This document shows, one piece after another, positions 21,770 through 33,229 of a stretch of DNA of 64,000 nucleotides (position 1 is the first letter of the stretch; every line of letters starts with the position of its first letter). The translations under genes were made by a program, and so were the position numbers. A model generated the notes under the pieces. The model was not told where the DNA came from. It saw only the letters and a program-made list of their open reading frames with translations, and did not search any database. This DNA comes from Cordylochernes scorpioides (taxonomy: Eukaryota; Arthropoda; Arachnida; Pseudoscorpiones; Chernetidae). Location of the stretch: assembly GCA_030710605.1 (NCBI GenBank), contig CP092875.1, positions 63,187,404-63,251,403 on the forward strand, written 5' to 3'.

Positions 21770-23960
21770 TATATACTAGTTATTGAAGTGAAAAATGTAA
21801 GAAAAAATATTTCAACCAAAAATTGATATTTAATATTTTTATATATTAGATAGATTATAAATGTATATATAATATCAAAGACACCAATATATGTTTGTAT
21901 ATGTATATGTGACAATATAGTGGTAATAATGTGGTGAGGAGAGAAATAATCACACGACGAGTTGGAAGAGGAATCTGGAAGCCATCCGATAGAGAGAGGT
22001 AGCGAGAAAGCTGTCCGCTGAACGACTGTCTTGTGTGGTCACCCTCCGACTACCAAAATAGTCCCCAGGTGTTGACGGGCGGGCCCCTTTTGCCGCCCCT
22101 TTGGAATGTCGTGATCTCTAAAGTGACGCCCTTTAGCTACCCATCTCTCTCTGGCTGATTCTAGGTTTGTTTTATTAATCCTGGAAAAGCATATATTATG
22201 ACATATATATATGTATTTTTTGCTTATCCATAGTACACGTGGTGCAGGTATTGATAATCATGGTGGGTGGAAGTAGGCGACTGCTTTTACTGTAAATGCA
22301 TCATTGTACTCACAAATGTGCCATAGCCTCGTTTGGTTACTTGCACTGGCTGGTGGGGTTGGACCTTTGCAAGAATAGGGGGCCATTGCGGATTTTTTTT
22401 TTATCAGAAAAAAAGTGCCCAATGCGGGAATTGAAACCGGGTCATAGCGGTCGAAAATCATGTGTTGTGTGTGTGAAATTTTAAATATTCAATAAAACTA
22501 TTTTTTGTTCAGATTATCAAATAAAAAAGAGAGTTGCAGAGAGAGATTATATTCTCATTATCATTTTTTAAATTCAAGAAATCGTCAATATATTCCTAAC
22601 ATGTTTTAAGTCAAAATAAGTTCTAGAAAGAGTTTCAAGCTGACTGATCATCAACAAAGTCTAATTCTGTCCTCCGTAAAGAAAGACAGAAAGGTGGAAA
22701 GTGACAAGGTAAGACTCCACAGAAGCAGCTCCAGTTTCAGCCTGTAATCAGGGCGGGCAATATCCACTCTAAATGACAAATAATTGAGAACATTGTTAGA
22801 GTAATTCCCCTCTCTGCTAAAAGGCACCAGACACGTAATAGGAGTGTAATCTTCGACTGCCATCGCTGCTGTCTTTAATAACCTCTCTAAGTTAGGCACA
22901 GTAACGTATAGTCATATGTACCTTTATGTTTTCTATCTAACCAGAGTTGTTCAGTTTACATTATGATACATTAGCGCGCCATCATTAATTTTTCCATTGC
23001 AGTAAGGGCATTATAAATTGTTCTATTTTAAAAAGAATCATACGCGTCTATAATAGTTACGAATTTCAGTTTACATTACCTAAAATCAACAATGTTTTAA
23101 GTAACATTTACATGCCAACATAGAAATAGAAACCTCAAATCCTCACAGATTCTGTGATTTTTCCTGATTTTCTATTCATATTCTATACACATTTCTGCTA
23201 TGGAATTCGTTTAAATAGTGATATGCGTTTTTTTAATCGATTATATTTTAAATATATATAATATATATATATAGTTTTAAACAAGAAACCTGCCTTCTTA
23301 TTCATCCTATATGTGGGTTTGTATAAAGATTTTATTTAATACTTGTATACAACATTATATATAATAGAATTCTTCATTTCTAATTTCTCAGCTTCAAGTT
23401 CTATTCCAATTTACTTCTTTAAGTAAGAGATATTGAGAAATAATCCATAATTAGAATGTAAAGTTTTTGTGTTAAATGTTAAAATATGTTTTTACAATGT
23501 TAATATAATTTGTTGTTGTTTTATAATAATGAAGATACAAATTAGATTGTTGTTGTTGTTTATTATCGTTTGTTAAAAAAAACATTGCATGTGATGATAT
23601 AACAAAAAAAAATACTTTTTTAATAAACAAAAATCAGTGAAAAAAAAAGAAATAATTAATTATAAAATTCACAAACGTGACAAATTAATACAATTTGATG
23701 ACCCTTTCTAACAGAATAGTTTTATATTTATCAATGTTTAATGTATAAATGGACGAATTGAAATAAGTTTCTGTCTTTTTTTACAACGATAACCCAGGCT
23801 TGAATCTACTGGCAACGAATTGTTAAAAATTTACCGACACAAATATCTATTTTGATTCCTACAAAAAATTAATTCTGTAGATGGCATCGAAAATTCAAAT
23901 TGTGCCATTATATACACCTTGAAAATAATACAAAGCAATAACGCGCCATCTATATATTAC
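21770..23960. other. Mixed AT-rich DNA, no assignable gene
   Basis: A GC-richer patch at 21940-22160 (GACGGGCGGGCCCCTTTTGC) has no conserved frame. A second patch at 22640-22900 has an 82-codon minus-strand frame that I do not recognise. 22205-22310 is the inverted arm described above. 22985-23010 may be a family-G fragment (CCATTGCAGTAAGGGCA). Confidence 0.4.
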
Positions 23961-23961
23961 A

Positions 23962-24100
23962 AATGAAAACACCAAAACGCGAATGTTTCTTTTCACAAAT
24001 AAATCAAACTTCTACTGTCCTTACTGCGATGAAAAAAATATTGGGAGGGCTTGATTCATCAGTAGTAAACCTCCCAGCGGTTTCGCCAATTTTAAAGATA
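23962..24100 (+). repeat. Repeat family G, half copy
   Basis: GCGAATGTTTCTTTTCACAA, CTACTGTCCTTACTGCGATG, TATTGGGAGGGCTTG and CCTCCCAGCGGTTTCGCCAA in the family order. Confidence 0.65.
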
Positions 24101-24189
24101 TATTTGGATATTATAGTATAGATATTTGATTTTTTGACTTTACAAGTCATCATTAGACTTTCATTATCTATTAATACTCATATTGAGAA

Positions 24190-24335
24190 AATTGCTTTTG
24201 TATGTTTGTCTTTTTTCTCCTCTACCTTTCTCCTTGTATATAGCCACTTTGTTATGATGTAAAGAAATGTATTGACAAAAAATCCCAGAGTTTGGGATAT
24301 CGCGTTATAGAATGCTAATAAAGTTATAAGACTCA
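24190..24335 (+). mobile_element. 3' tail fragment of the R1-like LINE family seen at 60600-63856
   Basis: AATGTATTGACAAAAAATCC, AGAGTTTGGGATATCGCGTT and ATGCTAATAAAGTTATAA match the 3' untranslated end of the large LINE on the minus strand at about 60600-60650 (GAGTTTGGGATATCACGTTT, TTAATAAAGTTAATTAATT). It is a strongly 5'-truncated copy, as is usual for LINEs. Confidence 0.65.
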
Positions 24336-24339
24336 CCTT

Positions 24340-24650
24340 AGCATCGTAAAGATAGAGGCTGTCTGGCCGGAATTAATAGTTCTTCAAATTAAATATACTT
24401 CGGCCAGTAAATCTTTTTTTATTGTCTCGACGTTTCGACAAAAATATTTTGTCCTCATCAGGAGCTAACAAAAATTAAAACATTTGGCAAAGCGTTAAAA
24501 ATTATTCATTGCAGCCTTAAAATAATTTTTAACGCTTTGCCAAATGTTATTTGTTTACTCCTGACGAGGACAAAAGATTTTTGTCGAAACGTCGAGACAA
24601 TAAAAAAGATTTACTGACCACCGAAGTATCTTTAATATGTGAAGAACTAC
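24340..24650. repeat. Repeat family A, inverted dimer
   Basis: Left arm: AATACTTCGGCCAGTAAATC then TCGACGTTTCGACAAAAATA and TTGTCCTCATCAGGAG. Right arm: CTCCTGACGAGGACAAAAGA then TTTTTGTCGAAACGTCGAGA and TTTACTGACC. The centre holds TTTGGCAAAGCGTTAAAAAT and its reverse complement. Confidence 0.85.
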
Positions 24651-24654
24651 TTAG

Positions 24655-25475
24655 CATGTTTATAATAAGATAAAAACGAAAATTAATTTAACACACAAAT
24701 TATTAGAAAATAAATTCACAAACTCGATAATTTAACATGCAATTTAATAAGGAAATCTTTGTAATATGGATTAAAATTAATGCATAAAAAAGATGTCTGA
24801 TAATAATCGGCTTTAAGAACACTATAATAAAGTGTCATAAACTTTCCTAACATCGCGGTATGTTGACGCGGAAACTTTACCAAATTATTCACAAAACAAA
24901 GTTTTTTATTCTTAGCAGATTCTTCTTTTTCCCACAACTTCCTGTGTCGCCTGCTCCAGAAATTAAGATAGCTTGGAGCAATGGTGCGTCTGTATTTACA
25001 CAATCTTCTGGAAACTTCTTTATCGTCTGGTTATCTTATTATATTCAATATATTTTGGCTTTCTAAGATCTAACGACATGCCAAACGATAGATTATATTT
25101 ATTTGGCTTCATATTTCAATTTTTATTTAATTTTCCTTTTTTTTTAAATAAAAAAGCATGTTTTTATTGATAAAATAAATGTTTATTTCTCGAATTATTT
25201 TTGATTATTTCGTCATATATTTTAAATATGAATATTTTATATATATTGATTAGATTTTACATTTTAGTCTGTGAAAAATGAAATATAATATTATTAATAA
25301 AATTTATTCTAGTGTATAAAATCATTTTTGATATCTTGGCATTTAAAGAAATATATTAAAATCGTTTATCCTTCGACACATATAAATGTCCAATAAAAAA
25401 AAAAGCAAAAATATTTTTAAAAACTTAATTCTATTGACGTTATGTGGCGTTGAGTTTGTTGATGACACACTTTAA
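24655..25475. other. AT-rich DNA, no gene recognised
   Basis: Overlapping open frames on both strands at 24716-25170 show no domain or codon-composition signal and look incidental. Confidence 0.45.
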
Positions 25476-25479
25476 AATG

Positions 25480-25605
25480 TTATAATACCTTGTTAAAGGT
25501 TGGCTTTCAGCCAACTGAAATATTAGTAAAAATAAATGATATTTTGATCCAATATATGCCTTTATATTTAAAGATTTATTTATGGATTTCTCTATTTTCA
25601 AAAGG
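25480..25605 (+). repeat. Repeat family B, single copy
   Basis: ACCTTGTTAAAGGTTGGCTT then TCAGCCAACTGAAATATTAG, TTGATCCAATATATGCCT and GGATTTCTCTATTTTCAAA. Confidence 0.7.
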
Positions 25606-25609
25606 TAAA

Positions 25610-27215
25610 AAGTTGTTTAACCAAGTATAACTACCAATACTTGTATTAAAAACATTATTTATACTTATTATGGTTTAACCTTTTATTCTTTATACGTTAG
25701 AAAAAAAACGATTAAACGATATTATTTCTCTATTACAAAATAGATCTGGGTATTTTATTACACTTAACTCATATAATATAATACAATGCCCTTTTTCTTT
25801 TGAATTCTATTTCGACTACATAAAATATGAAATCATTTTTACTATGTAGGCGTACTTTATTTATTTAATTCAAAGGCAATATATATTTTTGGCTGAAATA
25901 TATCTAATTATGAAAAATAAATTAGCAAATAATAATTAAAGTAATAGCGATGTTTAAAAAATATTTTATAATTTTACTAAAATATTGAAAATATTTGACA
26001 CTCGTTTTTATTAACCAACATTTATATAAATAAGATAAATCAAAAGGTCATACAAAAGAGAAATAAAAAGGTATCATTTCTCTACATATAAAAACGAAGA
26101 ACCACATGTATCAGAATATGTCTAAGAGTTTTTCTATTGTAAGAAATATACCAGAAAAGTAATAAAAGCGCTAAAACCAAACACACAATTCTTTATTTTT
26201 CCTCTCACAGAATTTTTCATGGAAAAAAATGGTAAATGATTTCTCTCATCTCTTTTCCCAGGGCTTATGAAAGAAAGATTCCTTTTAACCTGGGAACTCA
26301 AGCATTTAAGAATTTCTCTGTGGTAACGAAAATGGCGACACAAATATTGAAATTCTGGGCAGAAGCCAGGTGCTTTGTATTCATTAGGTGCTTCTTTGGG
26401 ATTGGATGAAATGAAATGGAATCTATTGGCTAATTTTTAGGCATGCCAATGGTAGATTTAGATGCTACTCAGTTTCGCAATGAAACAAATTGAAAATTTT
26501 GTTAGTGGCCTGGAAAAATGGCGTCATATCGATTCTCGAATTTTGTTTCTAACATGGCTTCCATCTCACTCTATATCATCATTTTGGCCTTTCTTCGAAT
26601 TGTTTTAGTTGAACGATTTAAAAAAAAAAACCGTTGAATATAAAACCGTTTACAATATTGGAACATAAAATTTATAATATATTATAAAGTATACAACAAT
26701 TTATTTAGGGCAAATATAAACTTTCTTTGACAAGATAAGGAAGGAATGAGGGAAGTTTACAGAGTATCAAAATATAAATATAGAAATTGATACTCTGTTA
26801 ATAAAATAAAATAAAAGTACTACTTTATTTGTGTGATATATTTTTAAAAATATTTTCCCATTATCAATTATATTTCATTTCAAATTTCACAATTTTACAT
26901 TTAAATTTATTTTAATATTTTATTTTAACCAACTTTTCAAACATGTTTTGCGCTTTGTGTTTTCGGTAAAAATTTTAGTCTAACATTTTCATTTATATAT
27001 ATTTTTTTATTTTCATTATTTTTTATACGAAACATCTTTTTTTACACATAGTACAAATAATTTTAAATATAAAATAGACGTTATTGTTAATTTTCAAAAT
27101 ATTCACACTCATATTTTACAAATTTTATTTTGTCCATAATATAAATATATATATCAAATTGTTTCTCCCCATTGAATATAACAAAATATTTTTAAAACTT
27201 AATTCTGTTGACGTT
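25610..27215. other. AT-rich DNA, no gene recognised
   Basis: Low-complexity sequence. 26130-26600 is of more even composition but has no conserved frame. ATACTCTGTTAATAAAATAA near 26790 resembles the A/T tail of family F. Confidence 0.45.
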
Positions 27216-27224
27216 ATGTAGGCT

Positions 27225-27348
27225 GAGTTGGTTGTTGACACACTTTAAAATGTTATAACACCTTGATAAAGGTTGGCGTTCAACCAACTGATATATTGGC
27301 AAAATAAATGCTATTTTGATCCTATATATGTCTTTTTAATTAAAGATT
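27225..27348 (+). repeat. Repeat family B, single copy
   Basis: CACCTTGATAAAGGTTGGCG, TTCAACCAACTGATATATTG and GATCCTATATATGTCTTTTT. It is preceded by TTGACACACTTTAAAATGTT, as in the copies at 25450 and 33110. Confidence 0.7.
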
Positions 27349-27717
27349 ATAATGTATGCATATAAGTCTATATATAGATATTATATATATTGTAAGAAAG
27401 TATTTATTATATTATCTACAGAGTATCAATTTTTATGTTTATATTTTACTACTCTGTTAACCTCCCTCATTACTTATCTTTTTTTAGCAGTCATGCTTGT
27501 CATTTTAAAAAATAAATTGCTGTATCATCCTGAGGTTTGTCTTTCATAATTTTCAACGTGGCAAAAACCTCTCTATGAAAAAATACAATTGTTATATTTA
27601 TTGTATATAACATTATAATTTGATTTCTGTGAATATCACATACAATATTAAATTGTTTTTTTTTTTTAAGTTATATTATATTTATGCTTAATGTTAACTT
27701 TGACTTTAAATTATATA

Positions 27718-28060
27718 TCATAGATTCAAATACTCTGTTAAATCGACCGCCAGAGGTCACGCTTCCCCTATAAAAAAAAACTCATTGTTGTTGTTTCCCG
27801 ATGGCCGGCTCAAACCTTTTGTACATTATGTAAATAAGTTTTTCATTATTTTATTCTTACGCCTTAAGCCAGGCAGTACTTTAATCAAATTATGTTTTTC
27901 TATATTCCTTAAGCTAATTAAAGAAATTACTGATCAAAACTATTTTTTATCATACTTTCAAGATTTTCAACTGCCTTACCATAGCATAATCCACAAGATA
28001 ATCAAAAATCAAGCAGAAATCTCTTTTTTCTTTATAACATATGTACGTCTATATTATAGA
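27718..28060 (-). repeat. Repeat family F, inverted copy
   Basis: TCGACCGCCAGAGGTCACGC, TTGTTGTTTCCCGATGGCCG and TCTTACGCCTTAAGCCAGGC read in reverse orientation to the copies at 17105 and 19320. Confidence 0.75.
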
Positions 28061-28124
28061 TGAGATTAGTGCAGTACTTCGGTGGAGCACAAATCTCTCA
28101 AATATTCCTTAATACATATATATA

Positions 28125-28486
28125 TATATATTGTTCTAAATATAGAGCAATCCATATATATATATATTTAGATAATAAAAATACATATAATGGATTGGAA
28201 AAAAGCCTTATTCGCCAATATTTCGGTTGGCTGAACGCCAACCTTTGTCAATGCCAGACATTTATGTATACACAAACTCAGCGCCACATGGTGTTAATAA
28301 CATAACACATAACACTATGTGGCGCTGAGTTTGTGTATACAAAAATGTAATGCCTTGATGAAGGTTTGGCGTTCAGCCAACCGAAATATTGGCAAAATTG
28401 CATATATTGGCATATATTGGATAGAATAAAAGCTTTATTTGCTAATATTTCGGTTGGCCGAACGCCAACCTTTGTCGATGTACAGG
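28125..28486. repeat. Repeat family B, inverted dimer plus a third partial unit
   Basis: ATAGAGCAATCCATA, then a minus unit (CCAATATTTCGGTTGGCTGA, CGCCAACCTTTGTCAATG), a perfect hairpin (CTCAGCGCCACATGGTG / ACTATGTGGCGCTGAG), a plus unit (GCCTTGATGAAGGTTTGGCG, CAGCCAACCGAAATATTGGC) and another minus unit ending at about 28486. It is the best preserved family-B copy. Confidence 0.8.
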
Positions 28487-28505
28487 GTGATCCAAAAGTC
28501 CCGCA
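28484..28505. other. Possible mariner-type terminal repeat
   Basis: TA followed by CAGGGTGATCCAAAAGTCCC, the form of terminus seen in many mariner-like elements. The transposase remnant lies 1.1 kb further right on the minus strand. I did not find the matching inverted end to the right, so the element may be truncated. Confidence 0.4.
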
Positions 28506-29637
28506 CAACTTTAAAAATTAATAACTCCGCGAATATTTGCGCTAGAGCAATGCGGTAAACACCATTGTGTTCAGAATGCAGTGGGATTTTTTATGGCAAA
28601 TATTGAAAATTTCGAAATTGATTTTAGTTACAATTTCATTCCCTAGATGGCGTTGTACCAGAATCACAAATTCAGCGGCCAAATTGTTTTATTAATTGAA
28701 AAATATAACTGATCGACACGTATTTTTCCTTTTTGTATACCAGGAAAGAATCCTAATAATATCAAATCGTTAATTAATAAAGCACCATTTCGCCAAAAGT
28801 TAGAAGAAACGGTTAACGATTTTTAAATACAATCTGAGATATGTAAAATAGGTATATGCAAATTAAACATGTAGCAAAAAATATGTATATTTTTGATAGA
28901 GTTTTGTCAAATATATTGAATGTTTGAAAAACATAGCTGAATTCAATACACGATTTTTTGAAATGTTAATATAGTACCAAAAATTATGATGGTACTACTA
29001 ATAGGATTTCTTGCTATAAGGAATGTGTAATTTCTTGAATAATTGGCGACACTCGACTATTTAACTGGAAATTTGTCATGATCCAACAAATGAAATATAG
29101 ATGGGAGTGACAAAATACATTTGTCGTACTTTATTCCAAATATCCTATGGGCTTGTCAAATGTTATCATTGTTTATTATACTGTACACGATTTTTTAAAA
29201 ATGTATCCCCTCAAATAAATATAATTTTTAAATCAACCTTTTGCGTTGAAAAACGTGGTAGTAAAATCATTTTGTATTATTTTTTTTTTTGCCCAAAATT
29301 TCTAAAGGTGGGGGGTTACAGAGAATATTCCTTATGCTATTTCTTTTAATGAGCGAAAAGCGATAAATTAAACATAAGGGGTAAAATTGTGTGTACAGTG
29401 TTATTCGAGAAGTTATGACACTTTGGTCTGCACGACATAATATAAGATGTGAGCAAATGACAAACAAACAAAAATTACTGTTCATAAATAAAAAAGAGAC
29501 AAGATATGAGGACAGAATTTATTTACCCATAACCCAACACAAAGAGCTGCAAAACATTGGTAGATAATATAATACATGGCAGCTTATATAACACATGAGG
29601 TAACTTGTCTCTTGGAAGCCTTGTCTCTTGTATTAGA

Positions 29638-30704
29638 TCACAATCCTTGCTCAATGTGGCGCCCTTCATTCTCAAACACCGCCTGCAGACGATAGATGAC
29701 AGATTGGACAGCATTAAATAAAATATCTGATGAAATTGATGAAACGTGCCGTCTGATAGAAGCCTTCAACATGACCAATGTGGTAGGCCGGCATCGATAA
29801 ACACGCGACTTAATGTACCCCCATATCCAAAAATCGCAAGGCGTCAAATCTGGTGATCTTGAAGGCCACTGGTGTATAAAGTGGCGACTTATCACACGAT
29901 CTTCACCGAACGTATCCTTCAGCAATTGTTTGGCACCGCGGGAGATATGAGGAGGTTCTCCATCTTGCATGAATGTTATTTCGCTCAGTGCTTGTCTGTC
30001 CTGCAATATGGGGATAACCTTTTCTCTCAAAAGTTAAACATAACGTTCACCAGTTACAGAAGCGGTTTTAAATGTTCTTCCATTTATTTCTTCAAAGAAA
30101 AATGGCCCAATAATAAAAGAAGAAGTGAACCCACACCAAACTATAACTCTGCTCTGATGAAGTGGCATTTCTGTAAAAATCCTAGGGTTTTCTGTTGCCC
30201 AAATGCGGCTTTTTGAGTGTTAACTTCTCCGTTCAGAGAAAATTGAGCTTCATCTGTCCACAGAACATTCAACAGCCAGTTTTCATCAATATCAATTTGC
30301 CGGAAAACCCATGAAGCGAATTCTTGACGCTTCTCAAAATCGCCGACTTTTAGCTCGTGAAGTCTTTGAATTTTTTTACGGGTATTTTTTAAGACAAATT
30401 CTTAGTGCTCTCCAAACTTTTCCATACCAAATCCCGTTTGTCGAGCACTTACTTCTCCATACGTGGATAACGTTTCAATCGCTTCAACATTCTGCGAAAC
30501 CGTAGCAACCCCTGACTTGCATGTCGATGGTCTTCCACTCCGAGATTTTGCTTCCAGAGATCCAGTCTTCTCCAAAGTTTTTATCATTCGCCTTAGAGAG
30601 TAGCAACTCATGGGTCCTTTACCGCTTCGAATACCTTTAAAGGTACGAAACGCTTGTAAAGCTTCAGTGGCAGATTCTGAATTGCAATAAAAAAATTTCA
30701 CCAA
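29638..30704 (-). pseudogene. Mariner/Tc1-superfamily transposase remnant (D-D-42-D spacing)
   Basis: Read on the minus strand, the N-terminal third is at 30402-30704 (VKFFYCNSESATEALQAFRT, a helix-turn-helix with RRMIKTLEKTGSLEAKSRSG). The catalytic C-terminal part is at 29638-30030 (ITFMQDGEPPH, WPSRSPDLTPCDFWIWGYIK). By my count 42 residues separate the aspartate of QDGEPPH from that of CDFW, longer than mariner DD34D or maT DD37D. The middle third, including the first catalytic aspartate, is degraded between frames. Such enzymes excise and insert their DNA at TA. It is broken and presumably inactive. Confidence 0.8.
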
Positions 30705-30759
30705 GAGTGATTTATGCTGTAGTGATGGTAAAATAAATTGTTGTGCATGTAATTAGATG

Positions 30760-30944
30760 AAGATTATTTGCATTTTTCAAAACCTCATTATGTAAATATA
30801 TATGTGTATATAAATTGGATATTTGTTGTTGGCCGAACCAATAACCATACACACCTCATCTCGTTAACGGAATAATGTTCTTTGTCTGGTCTGCCTTTTT
30901 TTTACTCTCTTTGGAGTAGATTTGTTTTTTGATAGTTTTTATTT
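30760..30944. other. Leader of LINE element
   Basis: A short stretch between the transposase remnant and the LINE ORF1. A/T-rich, then mixed from about 30830. It may contain the 5' untranslated region and internal promoter of the LINE, but no specific motif is certain. Confidence 0.3.
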
Positions 30945-32096
30945 ATGGAGCTGAACCAGTATGATGGCGGTGGTGGAGGAAGTCAGCAGGCCAACAAGCG
31001 GCCGCGTTCTGAGGACGAAGACCTCCTCCCGTCTTCCCATCACCAATTTAAATTCAACAGCACGGCGAACTTGTTCAACTTTGAGTGCCAAACCTTCGAA
31101 GCGATCATTGCCGACACCAGCCTGGACTCCCCCGAAAAAATACAGATGGCCACCAAAGGACTGATACTGACTCTCATCCAAGAGGCAGAACTTCTTCTTA
31201 AGGACGCCTTCAAGGGAGCCAGTCTAGGAAGACCCAATCCCACAGCCAACGTCCCGATTCCCTCCACCTCTTTCGCCTCGGTAGTGGCAGAGAAAGACAA
31301 GCCGGTAAAGCCTGCACCTCCGAAACCCAAAGCGAAATCCACATTTGTGAATCTGGCTCCTTCCTTCGAATCGCATGTCGTCGTCAGGTCGGCTAACCCC
31401 AAAGCAACCCAAGGGAATTTTTGAGGGAAATTCAAAAGATTCATCTTTCCCTAGCGTCATCAAAACACGTGGTGGCGTCCCATCAACACCAGCGGCGAGG
31501 TGGTTTTTCACCCCAAAACAACCCAAATGGCAAAGTAGCTGGCCACTGGGCTGACCTCCCTGCCAACGGGCCTAAGCTGCCCCGAGTGCCCGGTTATCCT
31601 ACCAAGATACTGCCTCTTCAGAGTGGACGGGGAGGTGCGGGACGATGAAATATGCGAGAGCTTCCGCTCCAACCACTCCGTGCAGTCACTCCTGGAAAAG
31701 CGTGAAATCAGGGTAGTCCATCGATCGAATAATGCGGCACACAGCACTAGTACAGTGTTCATCGAAGTGGACAACCAAGTCGCCGAAATCCTCGGTCAAC
31801 ATGGACGTATTCCTGTGGCGGGTCTAGTGCACAGGTATGAGCGCAGTCATACTTTAAAGCAATGCTTCCGTTGCTGTGGCTTCGGCCACCGCGCTTCTGC
31901 CTGTCCAGCTGCCCATCCAATCTGCTATCGCTGCGGCTCTGCAGAGCATGAGGGCATCCGATGCTCGGTCGAGCCAAGCCAAAGCCGCTGCTGCCGCTGC
32001 AGAAAAAAAATCTGGAGCTCCCACAACCACTTTGCCACATTATCTACCTGTCCCTTTGTAAAAGGGAGAATACCCCGAAAAAGTAACAATGTCTAG
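30945..32096 (+). pseudogene. LINE ORF1 (gag-like nucleic-acid-binding protein), frameshifted
   Basis: An ORF1 of a Jockey/R1-like LINE, which coats the element RNA. The first part (30945-31424, about 159 codons) begins MELNQYDGGGGGSQQANKRP and is low-complexity and proline-rich. The last part (31623-32096) has two CX2CX4HX4C zinc knuckles (CFRCCGFGHRASAC, CYRCGSAEHEGIRC) and a third Cys-rich segment. The middle is in other frames, so at least two frame changes interrupt it. The GC content is far above the surrounding DNA. Its stop overlaps the ORF2 start by eight bases, an arrangement that allows translational coupling. Confidence 0.75.
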
Positions 32097-32163
32097 GCCA
32101 TTGCGTGTCCTGCAGGTGAACGCTAAAAAATCACCAACTGTCATTCTTGAAATTGCAAATTTG
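32089..32163 (+). CDS. LINE ORF2 start (endonuclease N-terminus), cut by assembly gap
   Basis: ATG at 32089 opens MSRPLRVLQVNAKKSPTVIL, the typical beginning of the apurinic-type endonuclease of non-LTR retrotransposons (L-Q-x-N). It overlaps the ORF1 stop. The reading frame runs into the N block after 25 codons, so the reverse transcriptase is not visible. Confidence 0.7.
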
Positions 32164-32263
32164 NNNNNNNNNNNNNNNNNNNNNNNNNNNNNNNNNNNNN
32201 NNNNNNNNNNNNNNNNNNNNNNNNNNNNNNNNNNNNNNNNNNNNNNNNNNNNNNNNNNNNNNN
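32164..32263. other. Assembly gap (100 N)
   Basis: Exactly 100 undetermined bases, the usual placeholder for a gap of unknown size. It falls inside a LINE, so the true missing length could be several kilobases. Confidence 0.95.
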
Positions 32264-32640
32264 ACTATTGCTTCTCTTCTTCCTCCCTATCTCCACTCAA
32301 TCATATTAGGGTACTGAGTGAATTAGAATGCGTCTACCTTTGTCATTAAGACTGGGAGCACTACTCAGTGGCAGGCTGACTTAGTTCCAAAAGAAATGGC
32401 CGCCTCTGACATGAGGAACAGACGCCATGTACAGCCGCTCCTAACATGGAGTACAAACACTGCTCATTCTGTATCCCTGAATTAGGAGCCCTTACAGGGT
32501 ACTATCAGCAGGCCAGCTGAACCCAGGTTTTTTAGTGAGCTTGTTACTGCTCCCCCTCCACCTTTTTCATCCGGGCTTGGGACCAACAAAGGCGGAGTTT
32601 CTCTTCTGGTTTAAAGCAGTGATGAACACTCCTACCACAA
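32264..32640 (+). mobile_element. Possible 3' untranslated region of the same LINE
   Basis: GC-richer than the host DNA, like the LINE on the other side of the gap. It contains CAGGGTACTATCAGCAGG and CATCCGGGCTTGGGACCAAC but no reading frame. Either the gap spans the body of one LINE, or two different copies were joined. Confidence 0.35.
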
Positions 32641-32703
32641 GTTGAATTTACCATACTTCTCTAATATTACTTAAAAATTTCGTCCAAATGAAATTTTAAC
32701 ATA

Positions 32704-32881
32704 CAGTAGAACTATATCCCTGTAAAGAACACCTAATTACAGAACCAAAGTGTCCTTTAGAGAGAGTTATCCTCTTACCAGTGAGTTTCTAAATAGTAAA
32801 AATGATACTTTTGCCAATAAAAACAGTTCATTGTAGAGAGGTATCCTCTAGCGTGAGTATCCTCTCATTGAGATTTTACTG
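32704..32881. mobile_element. Tc1-type MITE, 178 bp
   Basis: CAGTAGAACTATATCCCTGT at the left and GAGATTTTACTG at the right, each flanked by TA. The interior has AGAGAGAGTTATCCTCTTAC and TAGAGAGGTATCCTCTAGCG. Too short for a transposase. Confidence 0.7.
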
Positions 32882-32898
32882 TAATTTCAGAATAATTT

Positions 32899-33060
32899 TA
32901 ACGCCTTGCGAATTGCTTTATTCTTATATTCCCTGACGAAGACAAAAATATTTTGTTGATACGTTGATAAAATAAAACTCTAACTGGCCGAAGTGTCTTT
33001 TTTTATAACAAAATATGAATGCCCCAGCCAGGCAACCTCTATCTTCAAGATTCTCTTAAA
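32899..33060 (+). repeat. Repeat family A, single degenerate copy
   Basis: CCCTGACGAAGACAAAAATA, TTTTGTTGATACGTTGATAA, CTAACTGGCCGAAGTGTC and CCAGCCAGGCAACCTCTATC. Confidence 0.65.
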
Positions 33061-33084
33061 ATTTTGTTTTTAATTTTAATTTGT

Positions 33085-33222
33085 GGCGCTGTGGCGCTTT
33101 GTTGTTGATACACATTAATATGTTATAATACCTTGATAAAGGTTGGCGTTCAGCTAACTGGAATATTGGTAAAATAAATGATATTTTAATCCAATATATA
33201 CCTTTTTAATATTAAATATTTA
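33085..33222 (+). repeat. Repeat family B, single copy
   Basis: TGTGGCGCTTTGTTGTTGAT, ACCTTGATAAAGGTTGGCGT, TCAGCTAACTGGAATATTGG and TAATCCAATATATACC. Confidence 0.7.
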
Positions 33223-33229
33223 TTTTCAG

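Noticed and set aside
22651..22899. 82-codon minus-strand frame in a less AT-rich patch
   Set aside because: No domain, splice or start context recognised; it could be an old transposon piece or an exon, but I cannot support either.
29872..30216. 114-codon plus-strand frame
   Set aside because: Antisense to the transposase whose catalytic motifs read on the minus strand.
31040..31774. Long minus-strand frames over the GC-rich LINE ORF1
   Set aside because: They are antisense shadows; the plus strand has the zinc knuckles and the ORF1/ORF2 overlap.
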